The notes beneath the pieces are model-generated. The model was given only the letters and a program-made list of their open reading frames with translations. It was not told the DNA's origin and did no database searches. From the NCBI RefSeq assembly GCF_023282985.1, contig NZ_JAGQDC010000006.1, positions 1 to 64,000 on the forward strand: DNA of 64,000 nt, written 5' to 3'. The translations under genes and the position numbers were made by a program. Of the stretch, positions 55,533 through 64,000 are shown in pieces; the first letter of the stretch is position 1; each line of letters opens with the position of its first letter. This DNA comes from Serratia silvae. GTDB taxonomy: Bacteria > Pseudomonadota > Gammaproteobacteria > Enterobacterales > Enterobacteriaceae.

Positions 55533-55994
55533 TTACTCGGTGATGATCTGATACAGCTCTTCGTCGCTCAGCGCTGCGCGCAGGCGGCGGCACACGGTTT
55601 TGTCGGCCAGCCGTTTGGCAACCAGCGACAGCGTATGCAAGTGAGTTTTACATTGATCGGCCGGTACCAGCAAGGCGAACAGCAGATCGACCGGTTGATT
55701 ATCAATGGCGTCAAAGGCGATAGGTTGCTCAAGGCGGATAAACACGCCAACGGCCCGCAAAGTGTCCTCTTCCAGTTTGCCGTGTGGGATCGCGATACCG
55801 TTGCCGATACCGGTACTGCCCATACGTTCCCGGGTGAGTACTGCGTCAAACACCACCTGCGAAGGTAGGTTAAGCTGCTTGGCCGCCAGCTCGCTGATAA
55901 TTTCCAAAGCCCGTTTCTTGCTGGTGCAGTGTACCGAGCTTCTGGTGCACTCGATGTTTAACACCGAGCTTAATTGCATTATTTCGTTGTTCAT
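55533..55994 (-). CDS. ptsN: nitrogen-PTS EIIA component PtsN
   Basis: EIIA-Ntr is the output protein of the nitrogen PTS and regulates potassium uptake and other targets by its phosphorylation state. The 153-residue protein has the phospho-histidine in GIGNGIAIPHGKLEEDTLRA near residue 72. It is about ten residues shorter than E. coli PtsN at the C-terminus, ending at the IITE segment. It sits between hpf and rapZ; 129 bp separate it from rapZ. Confidence 0.95.
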   Translation of the reverse strand: MNNEIMQLSSVLNIECTRSSVHCTSKKRALEIISELAAKQLNLPSQVVFDAVLTRERMGSTGIGNGIAIPHGKLEEDTLRAVGVFIRLEQPIAFDAIDNQPVDLLFALLVPADQCKTHLHTLSLVAKRLADKTVCRRLRAALSDEELYQIITE

Positions 55995-56212
55995 CTCATC
56001 TTCACTTAAAACCGCGTCCTGTCGCTTTATTGCAAGCCTGCTTTACCATTGGAAAGCAGGCTTACGCTGATAACCTTCATGAAACGGTTTTTCGCCTGTT
56101 TAACCCTGATGGCTTATCAGCGCATACCTATACAGGTGATGCGCCGAGGGTTGCCGTGTAGCCAATTCGACTACGATGTGGGCCATTACGCATCGCATAA
56201 CGGCCCAGAATG
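55995..56212. other. hpf-ptsN intergenic region
   Basis: This 218-bp gap inside the rpoN operon holds an inverted repeat TGGGCC (56179-56184) / GGCCCA (56202-56207), which could be a 3' hairpin for the hpf message. No gene or repeat element was recognised. Confidence 0.4.
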
Positions 56213-56500
56213 TCAGTGTTGCTTTAGTTTGTCTTTATGTTTGTTCAATTGACGCGCCAGTTTGTCGATCAGGCAGTCAATTGCGGCATACATATCTTCT
56301 TTTTCCGAGGTGGCGTGCAACTCGCCGCCATTCACATGCAACGTTGCTTCCGCAATCTGCTGCACTTTTTCCACACTGAGTACGACATAAACCTGATTAA
56401 TGCGGTCGAAATACTGCTCGAGTTTGGCAAACTTGGTGTTGACGAACTCACGCATTGGTTCGGTGATCTCGATGTGGTGTCCGGTAATGTTGAGCTGCAT
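56213..56500 (-). CDS. hpf: ribosome hibernation-promoting factor HPF (short form)
   Basis: HPF binds the 30S subunit and, with RMF, drives 100S ribosome dimer formation in stationary phase. The start at 56500 (MQLNITGHHIEITEPMREF) gives 95 residues, identical in length to E. coli HPF, with the conserved KFAKLEQYFDRINQVYVVLS and AAIDCLIDKLARQLNKHKDK. It follows rpoN by 23 bp. Confidence 0.96.
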   Translation of the reverse strand: MQLNITGHHIEITEPMREFVNTKFAKLEQYFDRINQVYVVLSVEKVQQIAEATLHVNGGELHATSEKEDMYAAIDCLIDKLARQLNKHKDKLKQH

Positions 56501-56523
56501 AATGTCTTCCTTCTCTATAGAGG

Positions 56524-57960
56524 TCAAACCAACTGTTTACGCTGGTTGGACGGCGGGATGGACAAAGACTCTCGGTACTTGGCGACGGTGCGCCGCGCCA
56601 CCATGATCCCCTGATCGGAAAGCATCGTGGTCAGCTTGCTGTCGCTAAGCGGTTTGGCAGGGTTTTCCGCCGCGATCAATTTCTTCACTAACGCCCTGAT
56701 CGCCGTAGAGGAGGCTTCGCCACCGCTGTCGGTATTCACATGGCTGGAGAAGAAATACTTCAATTCGAAAATACCACGCGGGCTGTGCAGGAACTTCTGC
56801 GTCGTCACGCGCGAGATTGTCGACTCATGCATTTCCACGGCCTGGGCGATATCCGCCAGCACCATGGGCTTCATAAATTCTGCACCCTGTTCAAAGAACG
56901 CTTCCTGCTGTTCGACAATACAGCGGGTCACCTTGAGCAGCGTGTCGTTCCGGCTTTCCAGGCTCTTGATCAGCCACTTCGCTTCCTGCAAATTGCTGCG
57001 GATATACTGGCCGTCGGCATTGTTGCGCACCGTGTTGCCCAGTGCCGCATATTGCTGGTTGATTTTCAGCCTTGGGATGCTGTCTGCATTAAGCTCCACC
57101 ACCCACTTATCCTGCACCTTACGTACCAGCACATCCGGGATCACATACTCGGATTCGCCGGTATTGATCGACTGCCCAGGGCGCGGATCGAGCGAATGGA
57201 TCAACACCATCGCTTCTTTCAGTGTATCTTCTTTTAAGCGAGTTGTTCGCATCAGGCTGCGAAAGTCGTGGTTGGCCAGCAAATCCAAATGTTCGCTGAC
57301 GATCAGGCGGGCTTCAGCCAGATAGGGCGTGTCTTTGGCGTACTGGGAAAGCTGGATCAACAGGCAGTCACGCAGATCGCGCGCCGCGACGCCGACCGGG
57401 TCAAAACGCTGCACGCGCTTCAATACCGCTTCGATCTCGTCCATCGTCACATTATTGTCACCCATACTCTCCAGAATGTCTTCTAGCGGTACGGTGAGAT
57501 AGCCGGTGTCATCGACGGCGTCGACGATCGAGGTGGCGATGGCGGCATCGGTGTCAGAGAACGGCGTCAGATCCACTTGCCACATCAGGTAGTCCTGCAG
57601 CGTTTGCGTGGTTTCGCCCTGATAGACCGGAAGCTCGTCATCGCCATAGTCGGTACCGGTGCCGGAAGGGGTACCCGCGGTATAGATCTCATCCCAGGTG
57701 GCATCCAAAGGCAGCTCTTCGGGCATGTCCTTCTGTTCCAGCGCTTCGCGGGTGTCTAGCCCTTCGGTCTCGACGTTTTCTTTGGTGTCGATCTCTTCGT
57801 GCTGGTCTTCGGTCTGTTCAAGCAGCGGGTTGCTCTCTAGCGCCAGTTGGATCTCCTGCTGGAGCTCAAGCGTGGACAGCTGCAACAGGCGGATCGCCTG
57901 CTGAAGTTGGGGGGTCATGGCCAGTTGCTGGCTGAGCCTGAGTTGCAAACCTTGCTTCAT
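56524..57960 (-). CDS. rpoN: RNA polymerase sigma-54 factor
   Basis: Sigma-54 directs polymerase to -24/-12 promoters that need enhancer-binding activators. The 478-residue protein has the glutamine-rich N-terminal activator region ([20 protein letters not shown]), an acidic linker (about 50-110), the core-binding domain, and the C-terminal RpoN box [10 protein letters not shown]. The length matches E. coli (477). It lies between lptB and hpf. Confidence 0.98.
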   Translation of the reverse strand: MKQGLQLRLSQQLAMTPQLQQAIRLLQLSTLELQQEIQLALESNPLLEQTEDQHEEIDTKENVETEGLDTREALEQKDMPEELPLDATWDEIYTAGTPSGTGTDYGDDELPVYQGETTQTLQDYLMWQVDLTPFSDTDAAIATSIVDAVDDTGYLTVPLEDILESMGDNNVTMDEIEAVLKRVQRFDPVGVAARDLRDCLLIQLSQYAKDTPYLAEARLIVSEHLDLLANHDFRSLMRTTRLKEDTLKEAMVLIHSLDPRPGQSINTGESEYVIPDVLVRKVQDKWVVELNADSIPRLKINQQYAALGNTVRNNADGQYIRSNLQEAKWLIKSLESRNDTLLKVTRCIVEQQEAFFEQGAEFMKPMVLADIAQAVEMHESTISRVTTQKFLHSPRGIFELKYFFSSHVNTDSGGEASSTAIRALVKKLIAAENPAKPLSDSKLTTMLSDQGIMVARRTVAKYRESLSIPPSNQRKQLV

Positions 57961-58010
57961 AATCTTCTGCTACTTCCGTTAACGGTGGCCTGTAGGCCTG
58001 CCGCTGGAAC

Positions 58011-58736
58011 CTATAGGCGGAACTCTTCGCCCAAATAAACGCGTTTCACCTGCTCATCGGCCAGAATGGCGTCCGGTGTGCCGTGGGCAATCAGCTTACC
58101 CTGGCTGACGATGTAGGCGCGTTCACACACGTCCAGCGTCTCGCGCACATTATGATCGGTGATCAGCACGCCAAGGCCACTGTCACGCAGGTGCTCGATG
58201 ATTTTCTTGATATCGATAACAGAAATCGGGTCAACCCCGGCGAAAGGCTCATCCAGTAGGATAAATTTCGGGTTGGCGGCCAGCGCACGGGCAATCTCCA
58301 CGCGGCGGCGTTCACCCCCGGAAAGCGATTGGCCCAGATTGTCACGCAGGTGGGAGATATGAAACTCTTCCATCAGCTCGATAGCCCGATCGTTGCGTTG
58401 CTCACTGGTGAGATCGTTACGGATCTCCAGCACCGCCATCAGGTTGTCGTAAACACTCAGGCGGCGGAAGATCGAGGCTTCCTGCGGCAGGTAGCCGATA
58501 CCGCGGCGTGCGCGGGCATGCAGCGGCAGGATACTGATATCTTCGTCATCAATCACGATGCGCCCGGCATCGCGCTGAACGATGCCGACGACCATGTAGA
58601 AAGTGGTGGTTTTGCCGGCACCGTTTGGCCCCAGCAGGCCGACGATCTCGCCAGATTTCACTTTCAGGCTCACGTCTTCAACAACTTTGCGGCCTTTGTA
58701 GGCTTTCGCCAGGTTTTCTGCGATGAGTGTTGCCAT
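58011..58736 (-). CDS. lptB: LPS export ABC transporter ATPase LptB
   Basis: LptB powers LPS extraction from the inner membrane by LptFGC. The 241-residue ATPase has Walker A ([16 protein letters not shown]), the ABC signature [16 protein letters not shown], Walker B ([13 protein letters not shown]) and the switch histidine in [11 protein letters not shown]. It lies 6 bp after lptA and 50 bp before rpoN. Confidence 0.97.
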   Translation of the reverse strand: MATLIAENLAKAYKGRKVVEDVSLKVKSGEIVGLLGPNGAGKTTTFYMVVGIVQRDAGRIVIDDEDISILPLHARARRGIGYLPQEASIFRRLSVYDNLMAVLEIRNDLTSEQRNDRAIELMEEFHISHLRDNLGQSLSGGERRRVEIARALAANPKFILLDEPFAGVDPISVIDIKKIIEHLRDSGLGVLITDHNVRETLDVCERAYIVSQGKLIAHGTPDAILADEQVKRVYLGEEFRL

Positions 58737-58742
58737 AAGTAA

Positions 58743-59282
58743 TTAGTTACTCTTCTTTTGACCGTTTTTGTCTTGCAACTGTGATGGCACCAGAACCGTG
58801 GTCACGCGTTTGCCTTTATCGCTGAACGCCTGCATCTGCTGCTGCGGCACCAGATAGGTAATACGGTCGCCTTTCACGTTGCTGTCGAGCTGTTCCAGAT
58901 AGGCGTTGCCGGTGAGGGTGATCAGCTGTGGCGCGACGTCGTAACGGACTTTCTGCGCATGGCCTTTCACCGGCTTGCCATTGTCCTGCATCTGGTAGAA
59001 GGTTACCGGATTGCCGAACGCTTCAATATAGGTTTTGTTCTGATCGCCATCCGGGCGCGTGACCACGACCTTGTCGGCCTTGATCTCAATAGTGCCCTGT
59101 TTGATCACCACGTTGTCGGTAAAGGTGCTGACGTTGCTCTGCATATCCAGCGACTGTTTCAGCGAGTCGATACTTACCGGTTGGTCAGAGTCGGATTTCA
59201 ACGCCAATGCGGGGGAGCTGGCGGTCAAAACGAGGCTGACGATCAACAGATTACGGAGTTGTCTTTTGGTTCTGAATTTCAT
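58743..59282 (-). CDS. lptA: LPS transport periplasmic protein LptA
   Basis: LptA forms the periplasmic bridge carrying LPS from LptC to LptD. The start at 59282 (MKFRTKRQLRNLL) is chosen because it gives a cleavable signal peptide (to about residue 27, SPALA) and matches family length; the product has 179 residues. The beta-jellyroll OstA domain includes GTIEIKADKVVVTRPDGDQ and FYQMQDNGKPVKGHAQKVRY. It overlaps the 3' end of lptC by 32 bp, as in E. coli. Confidence 0.95.
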   Translation of the reverse strand: MKFRTKRQLRNLLIVSLVLTASSPALALKSDSDQPVSIDSLKQSLDMQSNVSTFTDNVVIKQGTIEIKADKVVVTRPDGDQNKTYIEAFGNPVTFYQMQDNGKPVKGHAQKVRYDVAPQLITLTGNAYLEQLDSNVKGDRITYLVPQQQMQAFSDKGKRVTTVLVPSQLQDKNGQKKSN

Positions 59283-59829
59283 AGTTGGTCTTGACCTTAT
59301 CAATCAGCTCAGCGGTTTTGTTCCGCAGATTGCCACGCATTTTCATGCCGTTAGAGGTGAAATTCGTGCCGAACAGGGTCACTTCATCATCGGAAGAGAC
59401 GTCCTGTGTGACCAGATTAATCTGGGCATTATCGGTTTTAATTTTTTCCAGCTGTGAGGTGGTTGTCAAACTGTTCACCTCCACGTGACCGTACAGATAC
59501 AGCATGCGGTTTTTGGTCAGCTTGGCGCGATCGGCGCGTATCGACCAGGTGGCCACGGCATGCTCATCAAACAGCGTCATCACCGGCTGGGTGAACCAGC
59601 TTAACTCATCAGCGGTGTAATATTTAACCTCTTCTGCCACCAGCTTATAGCTTAGTTGCCCGGCCGGATTGTACACCACGGTTACGGTATGCTGGCTCTG
59701 ATAGGTCGGGTCTTGGTTGTTGACCGGCACCGTGCTGCCGTCATCGCTGAAATCGGCCATGTTCCAACCAATCAGCGCCAGCGCGATCGCGGTCAGCAAA
59801 ATGGTGGCCCAAAGTTTGGTTTTATTCAT
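59251..59829 (-). CDS. lptC: LPS export complex protein LptC
   Basis: LptC is a bitopic inner-membrane protein that receives LPS from LptBFG and passes it to LptA. The start at 59829 (MNKTKLWATILLTAIALA) gives 192 residues, with one N-terminal helix and a periplasmic OstA-like domain (WFTQPVMTLFDEHAVATWSI). It overlaps kdsC by 4 bp and lptA by 32 bp. Confidence 0.95.
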   Translation of the reverse strand: MNKTKLWATILLTAIALALIGWNMADFSDDGSTVPVNNQDPTYQSQHTVTVVYNPAGQLSYKLVAEEVKYYTADELSWFTQPVMTLFDEHAVATWSIRADRAKLTKNRMLYLYGHVEVNSLTTTSQLEKIKTDNAQINLVTQDVSSDDEVTLFGTNFTSNGMKMRGNLRNKTAELIDKVKTNYEIQNQKTTP

Positions 59830-60380
59830 ATTGACAGCCCTTTGGCGTCCTCCAGCTTGTTTTGCGCCAGCAGGATCAGGTCGCACAGCTCGCGTACCGC
59901 ACCACGGCCACCGTTGATGCGGGTCACATAGTGGGCGCGAGGTAACAAAATTGGATGCGCATCAGCCACCGCGACGGCCAGACCGACTTCGGCCATGACC
60001 GGCCAGTCGATCAGATCGTCGCCGATGTAGGCGATTTCATCTGGCATCAGGGACAGTTTATCCAACAGTTCACGGAAGGCCAAAAGCTTATCGGACTGAC
60101 CCTGATACAGATGGGTGATATCCAATGTTTTTGCCCGGTCTTCCAGCAACTTGGCCGAACGCCCGGTGATAATGGCCACCTCGATACCCGAGGTTTTCAG
60201 GCAGCGGATGCCGTAGCCGTCACGGACGTTGAAGGCTTTCAGCTCTTCACCGTTATTGCCCATGTAGATCAGGCCGTCTGACAGCACGCCGTCGACATCA
60301 CAAATCAACAGGCGGATTTTCCCGGCGCGGGCCATGACTTCTTCAGCTACCGGCCCGTAACAGGTTTCAACCAGACTCAT
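59826..60380 (-). CDS. kdsC: 3-deoxy-D-manno-octulosonate-8-phosphate phosphatase
   Basis: KdsC removes phosphate from KDO-8-phosphate, giving KDO for the LPS inner core. The 184-residue HAD phosphatase has the motif I aspartates in LLICDVDGVLSDGLIYMGNN, IITGRSAKLLEDR (motif II) and YIGDDLIDWPVM (motif IV). The start at 60380 has AAGGAA at good spacing. It lies between kdsD and lptC. Confidence 0.96.
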   Translation of the reverse strand: MSLVETCYGPVAEEVMARAGKIRLLICDVDGVLSDGLIYMGNNGEELKAFNVRDGYGIRCLKTSGIEVAIITGRSAKLLEDRAKTLDITHLYQGQSDKLLAFRELLDKLSLMPDEIAYIGDDLIDWPVMAEVGLAVAVADAHPILLPRAHYVTRINGGRGAVRELCDLILLAQNKLEDAKGLSI

Positions 60381-60397
60381 GCAGTTCGTTCCTTTCA

Positions 60398-61384
60398 TTA
60401 AACGACGCCAGCGCGCAGCATGTCATGCATATGTACCACACCCAGCAATTGGTCGCCATCGGCAACCAGCACGGCGGTGATATGGCGTTGCTGCATCAGA
60501 TTGAGCGCATCGACTGCCAGCAGGTTCGGGCGCACACGGATGCCGCCCAGCGTCATGACGTCGGTGATTTTGGCATTATTCAGATCGATGCCCATATCGA
60601 ACACCCGGCGTAAGTCACCGTCGGTAAAAATACCGGCAATCTTCATCAGATCGTCGCAGATCACCACCATGCCCAGATTCTTGCGAGTGATCTCCAGCAG
60701 CGCGTCACGCAGTGAGGCTTCGGCGCTGACATGCGGAATTTCGTCGCCGTTGTGCATGATATCGCTAACACGCAGCAACAGACGGCGGCCCAATGCCCCA
60801 CCAGGATGAGACAGGGCAAAATCTTCTGGGGTAAAGCCCCGGGCCTTCAGCAGCGCTACGGCTAACGCATCGCCCATGACCAAGGTGGCGGTGGTGCTGG
60901 TGGTAGGGGCCAGACCGAGTGGGCAAGCCTCCTGCGGTACCTTGATGCACAGATGTACGTCTGCCGCCTTGCCCATTGAGCTTTCCGGGTTGTTGGTCAT
61001 GCAAATCAGTGGGATCTGCTGGCGTTTCAACACTGGGATCAGCGCCAGAATTTCGTTCGACTCACCGGAATTGGAGATCGCCAGCACGATGTCCTGTGCT
61101 GAAACCATGCCCAGATCGCCGTGGCTAGCCTCCGCCGGATGCACGAAGAACGCCGGGGTTCCGGTACTGGCCAGCGTGGCGGCAATTTTGCAGCCGATAT
61201 GGCCGGATTTACCCATGCCCATGACCACGACTTTACCGCAACATCCGGCGATCGCCTCACAGGCCCGGGTAAAATCCGCATTGATGTACTGATCGAGCTG
61301 GGCCAGGCCATCACGCTCAATCTGAAGCACTTCTTTGCCGGCCTGCTGAAAGTCAAAGCCCGGTTGCAACTGGTTAGATGACAT
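60398..61384 (-). CDS. kdsD: arabinose-5-phosphate isomerase KdsD
   Basis: KdsD converts ribulose-5-phosphate to arabinose-5-phosphate, the first step of KDO synthesis. The start at 61384 (MSSNQLQPGFDFQQAGKEVL) follows GGGA with 7-bp spacing and gives 328 residues, as in E. coli. The sugar isomerase (SIS) domain includes VVVMGMGKSGHIGCKIAATL and HGDLGMVSAQD, and the C-terminal half has two CBS domains. Confidence 0.96.
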   Translation of the reverse strand: MSSNQLQPGFDFQQAGKEVLQIERDGLAQLDQYINADFTRACEAIAGCCGKVVVMGMGKSGHIGCKIAATLASTGTPAFFVHPAEASHGDLGMVSAQDIVLAISNSGESNEILALIPVLKRQQIPLICMTNNPESSMGKAADVHLCIKVPQEACPLGLAPTTSTTATLVMGDALAVALLKARGFTPEDFALSHPGGALGRRLLLRVSDIMHNGDEIPHVSAEASLRDALLEITRKNLGMVVICDDLMKIAGIFTDGDLRRVFDMGIDLNNAKITDVMTLGGIRVRPNLLAVDALNLMQQRHITAVLVADGDQLLGVVHMHDMLRAGVV

Positions 61385-61401
61385 ACTCATTCCCAACGGT
61401 T

Positions 61402-61524
61402 TACCCGTCATCCTTCAAGATACAGGGGTGTTGACTGCCTTCAATTACCCTGGTCACTTAGTGGACTAAGCTCCCAGGGATGCTTTCAGTTGCCGCCTAC
61501 CTGTATCTCGAATGCTATAGGGTA
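61402..61524. repeat. ERIC element, diverged (123 bp)
   Basis: The element has ERIC-type ends (TACCC and GGGTA) and the internal CTGGTCACTTAG/CTAAGCTCCCAG core, but more differences than the other two copies. It lies between kdsD and yrbG, overlaps the last 10 bp of yrbG, and supplies its stop codon. Confidence 0.8.
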
Positions 61525-62501
61525 AAGCTAAAGAGCTGAAAAGGGTTAAAGAACAGCACTGCAAGATACGCAATAAAGCCACATAATAACAGAGCTCCCG
61601 CCAGATGACCGATACGATGTTTGCGGCCAATACACAGCGCGGCAAGCAGGACACTGGCCGCCAGCATCACCCAGTAATCGCGCTGGAAGGCGGCGGGATC
61701 GATACTGCCTGGTGACAGCAGAGCAGGGACGCCCAGTACGATCACCGTGTTAAAAATTGTCGAGCCGATGATATTCCCTACCGCCATATCATCTTCGCCT
61801 TTTAGTGCTCCGGCGATTGAGGTGGCCAATTCGGGCAGGCTGGTGCCGATGGCGATAATCGTCAGGCCAACCACCAGTTCGCTCAGGCCAAAGTAGTGGG
61901 CAATCACCGATGCGTTATCGATGATCATCCTTGATGACAGCGGCAGAATAATGAAGGCCAACACCAGCCAGAGAATGGCTACGGTGTTGCTGCTGTCCTG
62001 CGGCAGTTCGGCGAGCTGCTCCACCGTCAGGCTGTCGTTGCCTTCACGTTGCGCCAGCCTGGCGATTTTCAGCATCAGCAGAATAAAACCGGTAGCGGCC
62101 AACAGCAGCAGCACGCCATCGAAGCGGCTCAGGGTGTTATCCATCAGCACGTAGCCGCATAACAGGATAACCCCCAGCATCAGCGGCAATTCACGCCGCA
62201 ACACTTCGGAGCGAACCGACAGTGGATGGATCAGGGCCGCCATCCCCAGGATCAGTAAAATATTGGTGATGTTGGAGCCAATCACGTTGCCCACCGCCAG
62301 GTTGGTCTGCCCATTGAGGGCGGCGGTGACCGACACAATCAATTCTGGCAACGAAGTGCCGATACCGACTATCGTCATGCCGATAATCAACGGGGGAACC
62401 CCCAGCGAGCGGCTAATCACCGCCGCACCATAAACCAATCTATCTGCCCCATACACCAGTAAAAATAAACCAACGATCAACAGTACTATTGCGAGAAACA
62501 T
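61515..62501 (-). CDS. yrbG: calcium/sodium:proton antiporter family protein YrbG
   Basis: YrbG belongs to the CaCA cation/calcium exchanger family. The 328-residue membrane protein has about ten helices and the two inverted alpha-repeat motifs, PPLIIGMTIVGIGTSLPELI and VVGLTIIAIGTSLPELATSI. The last two codons and the TAG stop lie inside the adjacent ERIC element, so the C-terminus may differ slightly from relatives. Its physiological role is unproven. It is divergent from the mla operon. Confidence 0.94.
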   Translation of the reverse strand: MFLAIVLLIVGLFLLVYGADRLVYGAAVISRSLGVPPLIIGMTIVGIGTSLPELIVSVTAALNGQTNLAVGNVIGSNITNILLILGMAALIHPLSVRSEVLRRELPLMLGVILLCGYVLMDNTLSRFDGVLLLLAATGFILLMLKIARLAQREGNDSLTVEQLAELPQDSSNTVAILWLVLAFIILPLSSRMIIDNASVIAHYFGLSELVVGLTIIAIGTSLPELATSIAGALKGEDDMAVGNIIGSTIFNTVIVLGVPALLSPGSIDPAAFQRDYWVMLAASVLLAALCIGRKHRIGHLAGALLLCGFIAYLAVLFFNPFQLFSFTL

Positions 62502-62520
62502 TCAGGGTCCTATATTGGGT

Positions 62521-62645
62521 ATACCCGTCGTCTTTCAAGCTGCAGCGTTGTTATCTGCACTCGCCCACCCCAGTCACTTACAAAAGTAAGCTCCTGGTGA
62601 TGAACGAGCTTGTCGCCTAGCCGCAGCTTGAAATCTATAGGGTAT
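62521..62645. repeat. ERIC element (about 125 bp)
   Basis: Complementary ends (ATACCC and GGGTAT) and the core CCCCAGTCACTTAC and GTAAGCTCCTGGTG identify an ERIC element. It lies in the yrbG/mlaF divergent region, 20 bp upstream of the yrbG start, where it may separate the two promoters. Confidence 0.9.
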
Positions 62646-62907
62646 GATAATCCCGTTTCGTTGGTTAAACGCCGTCACCGGCCTCCACGTTGTGCAAAAC
62701 AACGAATTTTCCCGGTTGAAATTCGAACAATTTTATTTTTTTGCGTTATTTCCTAATTTTGACCGTCTGGAGCCTAAAAGTAAAACCTATGGCATCATTG
62801 ATAGCGAATTGGCAGTAAGCTTTGGTAAAAATAGGACGTATCGCCCCTATTTGCTTTACCATCAGGGATGATTTGGCAAAAAAACAGCCTGTACAGGATC
62901 AATAAAC
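62646..62907 (+). promoter_or_regulatory. mlaF upstream region
   Basis: This 262-bp stretch, with the ERIC element, makes up the 406-bp gap between yrbG and mlaF. It is A/T-rich at 62700-62780 and contains GTTGT-N5-ACAAC near 62690. The mla promoter is expected here but could not be pinned down. A short open frame inside looks non-coding. Confidence 0.4.
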
Positions 62908-63723
62908 ATGCACCAGAAGGCAGATAATCTGGTCGAAGTGCGCGGCATGAGCTTCTCTCGCGGCGATCGGCTGATATTCGAAGACATCAACCTGACGGTT
63001 CCCCGTGGCAAAGTGACGGCCATCATGGGGCCGTCCGGCATTGGTAAAACCACGCTGTTACGCCTGATTGGTGGCCAGTTGACCCCGGACTGCGGTGAGA
63101 TCTGGTTTGATGGGGACAACATCCCGGCGCTGTCGCGCCATCAGCTGTATGAGTCACGCAAGAAGATGAGCATGCTGTTTCAGTCGGGAGCGCTGTTCAC
63201 CGATCTGACGGTATTTGAGAACGTGGCTTACCCGCTGCGTGAGCACAGCCGCCTGCCGGAGCCGATCCTGCGCAGCACGGTGTTGATGAAGCTGGAAGCC
63301 GTAGGGCTACGTGGCGCGGCAGATCTGATGCCGAACGAACTTTCTGGCGGTATGGCCCGGCGAGTTGCCCTGGCGCGTGCTATCGCGCTTGATCCGACAT
63401 TGATCATGTTCGACGAACCCTTCGTTGGTCAGGATCCGATCACCATGGGCGTGCTGGTCAAGTTGATCGATGAGCTGAATCACGCGCTCGGGATCACCTG
63501 CATCGTGGTATCCCATGATGTGCCAGAAGTATTGAGTATTGCGGATTACGCCTATATTGTGGCGGATCACCATGTGATTGCCGAAGGCTCGGCAGCGCAA
63601 TTACAGAACAATCCTGATGCGCGAGTGCGTCAGTTTCTGGATGGTATTGCCGATGGGCCGGTACCATTCCGTTACCCTGCCGGTGATTATCAGACTGAGC
63701 TTTTAGGGGAAGGGAGTAAATAA
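62908..63723 (+). CDS. mlaF: phospholipid ABC transporter ATPase MlaF
   Basis: MlaF powers the MlaFEDB complex that maintains outer-membrane lipid asymmetry. The 271-residue ATPase has Walker A ([18 protein letters not shown]), the Q-loop MLFQSGALF, the signature [16 protein letters not shown], Walker B ([12 protein letters not shown]) and the C-terminal tail [15 protein letters not shown] that binds MlaB in E. coli. mlaE follows 4 bp later. Confidence 0.97.
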   Translation: MHQKADNLVEVRGMSFSRGDRLIFEDINLTVPRGKVTAIMGPSGIGKTTLLRLIGGQLTPDCGEIWFDGDNIPALSRHQLYESRKKMSMLFQSGALFTDLTVFENVAYPLREHSRLPEPILRSTVLMKLEAVGLRGAADLMPNELSGGMARRVALARAIALDPTLIMFDEPFVGQDPITMGVLVKLIDELNHALGITCIVVSHDVPEVLSIADYAYIVADHHVIAEGSAAQLQNNPDARVRQFLDGIADGPVPFRYPAGDYQTELLGEGSK

Positions 63724-63727
63724 CCTC

Positions 63728-64000
63728 ATGTTTTTAAAGGCGTTAGCGTCGTTAGGGCGCCGTGGTATCAACACCAGCGCAGCCTTTGGACGCGCCGGGC
63801 TGATGCTGTTCCACGCGCTGATCGGGCGCCCGGAGCCGCGCAAACAATGGCCGCTGCTGCTCAAACAGCTACACAGCGTTGGCGTTCAGTCGCTGTTGAT
63901 CATCATGGTTTCCGGCTTGTTTATCGGCATGGTGTTGGGGCTGCAAGGTTACATCGTCCTCACCACCTACAGTGCCGAGGCGAGCCTGGGCATGATGGTG
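63728..64000 (+). CDS. mlaE: phospholipid ABC transporter permease MlaE (partial)
   Basis: MlaE is the membrane subunit of MlaFEDB. Only the first 91 codons are present, beginning [17 protein letters not shown], with the first helices ([20 protein letters not shown]). The gene runs off the window end; full-length MlaE has about 260 residues. Confidence 0.96.
   Translation, partial: MFLKALASLGRRGINTSAAFGRAGLMLFHALIGRPEPRKQWPLLLKQLHSVGVQSLLIIMVSGLFIGMVLGLQGYIVLTTYSAEASLGMMV

Noticed and set aside
62644-62871. 75-codon frame between yrbG and mlaF
   Set aside because: It starts in the ERIC end, has unusual composition and no family; the stretch is the mla promoter region.

Overview
The window is chromosomal DNA from an enteric gammaproteobacterium, most likely Serratia or a close member of the Yersiniaceae. 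The core blocks (aroQ-accBC, csrD-mreBCD-maf-rng-yhdP-tldD, aaeR/aaeXAB, darP-pmbA, npr-rapZ-ptsN-hpf-rpoN-lptBAC-kdsCD-yrbG//mlaFE) follow enteric gene order with proteins close to E. coli length. Three ERIC repeats and one possible ERIC fragment also point to Enterobacterales. The genus is an inference. No rRNA, tRNA, CRISPR array or intact insertion sequence was seen.

Layout. 0.1-5.4 kb (minus): fatty-acid carboxylase subunits accC/accB with aroQ, the periplasmic methionine sulfoxide reductase pair msrQ/msrP, and acuI. 5.7-18.9 kb (plus): csrD, the cell-shape operon mreBCD, maf, rng, yhdP, a nitrilase-family gene and tldD. 18.9-30.3 kb: an accessory stretch lying between tldD and aaeR, which are neighbours in E. 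coli. It holds two AT-rich genes of unknown function, a broken nucleoside hydrolase fragment, a tightly overlapping nine-gene minus-strand operon for lipid modification (NTF2-like, SDR, FAD oxidoreductase, DUF1365, Cfa-type methyltransferase, DUF2878, chalcone-isomerase-like, DUF3833 lipoprotein, TudS/YbgA fusion), a periplasmic hydroxyisourate hydrolase, an MlrA-like MerR regulator and an intact nucleoside hydrolase. 30.3-38.3 kb: aaeR/aaeXAB efflux, a secreted barnase-type RNase with its barstar inhibitor, darP, pmbA (partner of tldD) and cybC. 38.4-39.1 kb: remnants of an AraC regulator and a TauE/SafE permease, then rnk.

39.3-48.4 kb (plus) is the most interesting region. A stand-alone PRD protein, a glycine-rich SFCGS protein and DUF4312, DUF4311 and DUF4310 proteins form a putative transporter of unknown mechanism. 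They are followed by a metal-dependent deacetylase, a DgaE-like PLP ammonia-lyase and a DgaF-like KDGP aldolase, then a secreted lactonase and a PRD/EIIB/EIIA activator. The enzyme order suggests uptake and breakdown of an N-acylated 2-amino-2-deoxy sugar acid to pyruvate and a triose phosphate. A perfect 20-bp palindrome precedes the operon, and a 14-bp-stem hairpin separates its transport and catabolic halves.

48.5-54.1 kb: a 30-residue membrane peptide, then an amine-catabolism cluster (divergent iron alcohol dehydrogenase, LuxR-type regulator, PuuB-like oxidase, cupin, PuuC-like aldehyde dehydrogenase). 54.1-64.0 kb: the rpoN/nitrogen-PTS and LPS-transport/KDO genes on minus, ending with yrbG, whose stop codon lies in an ERIC element. 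The divergent mlaFE lipid-transport operon is cut by the window end inside mlaE.
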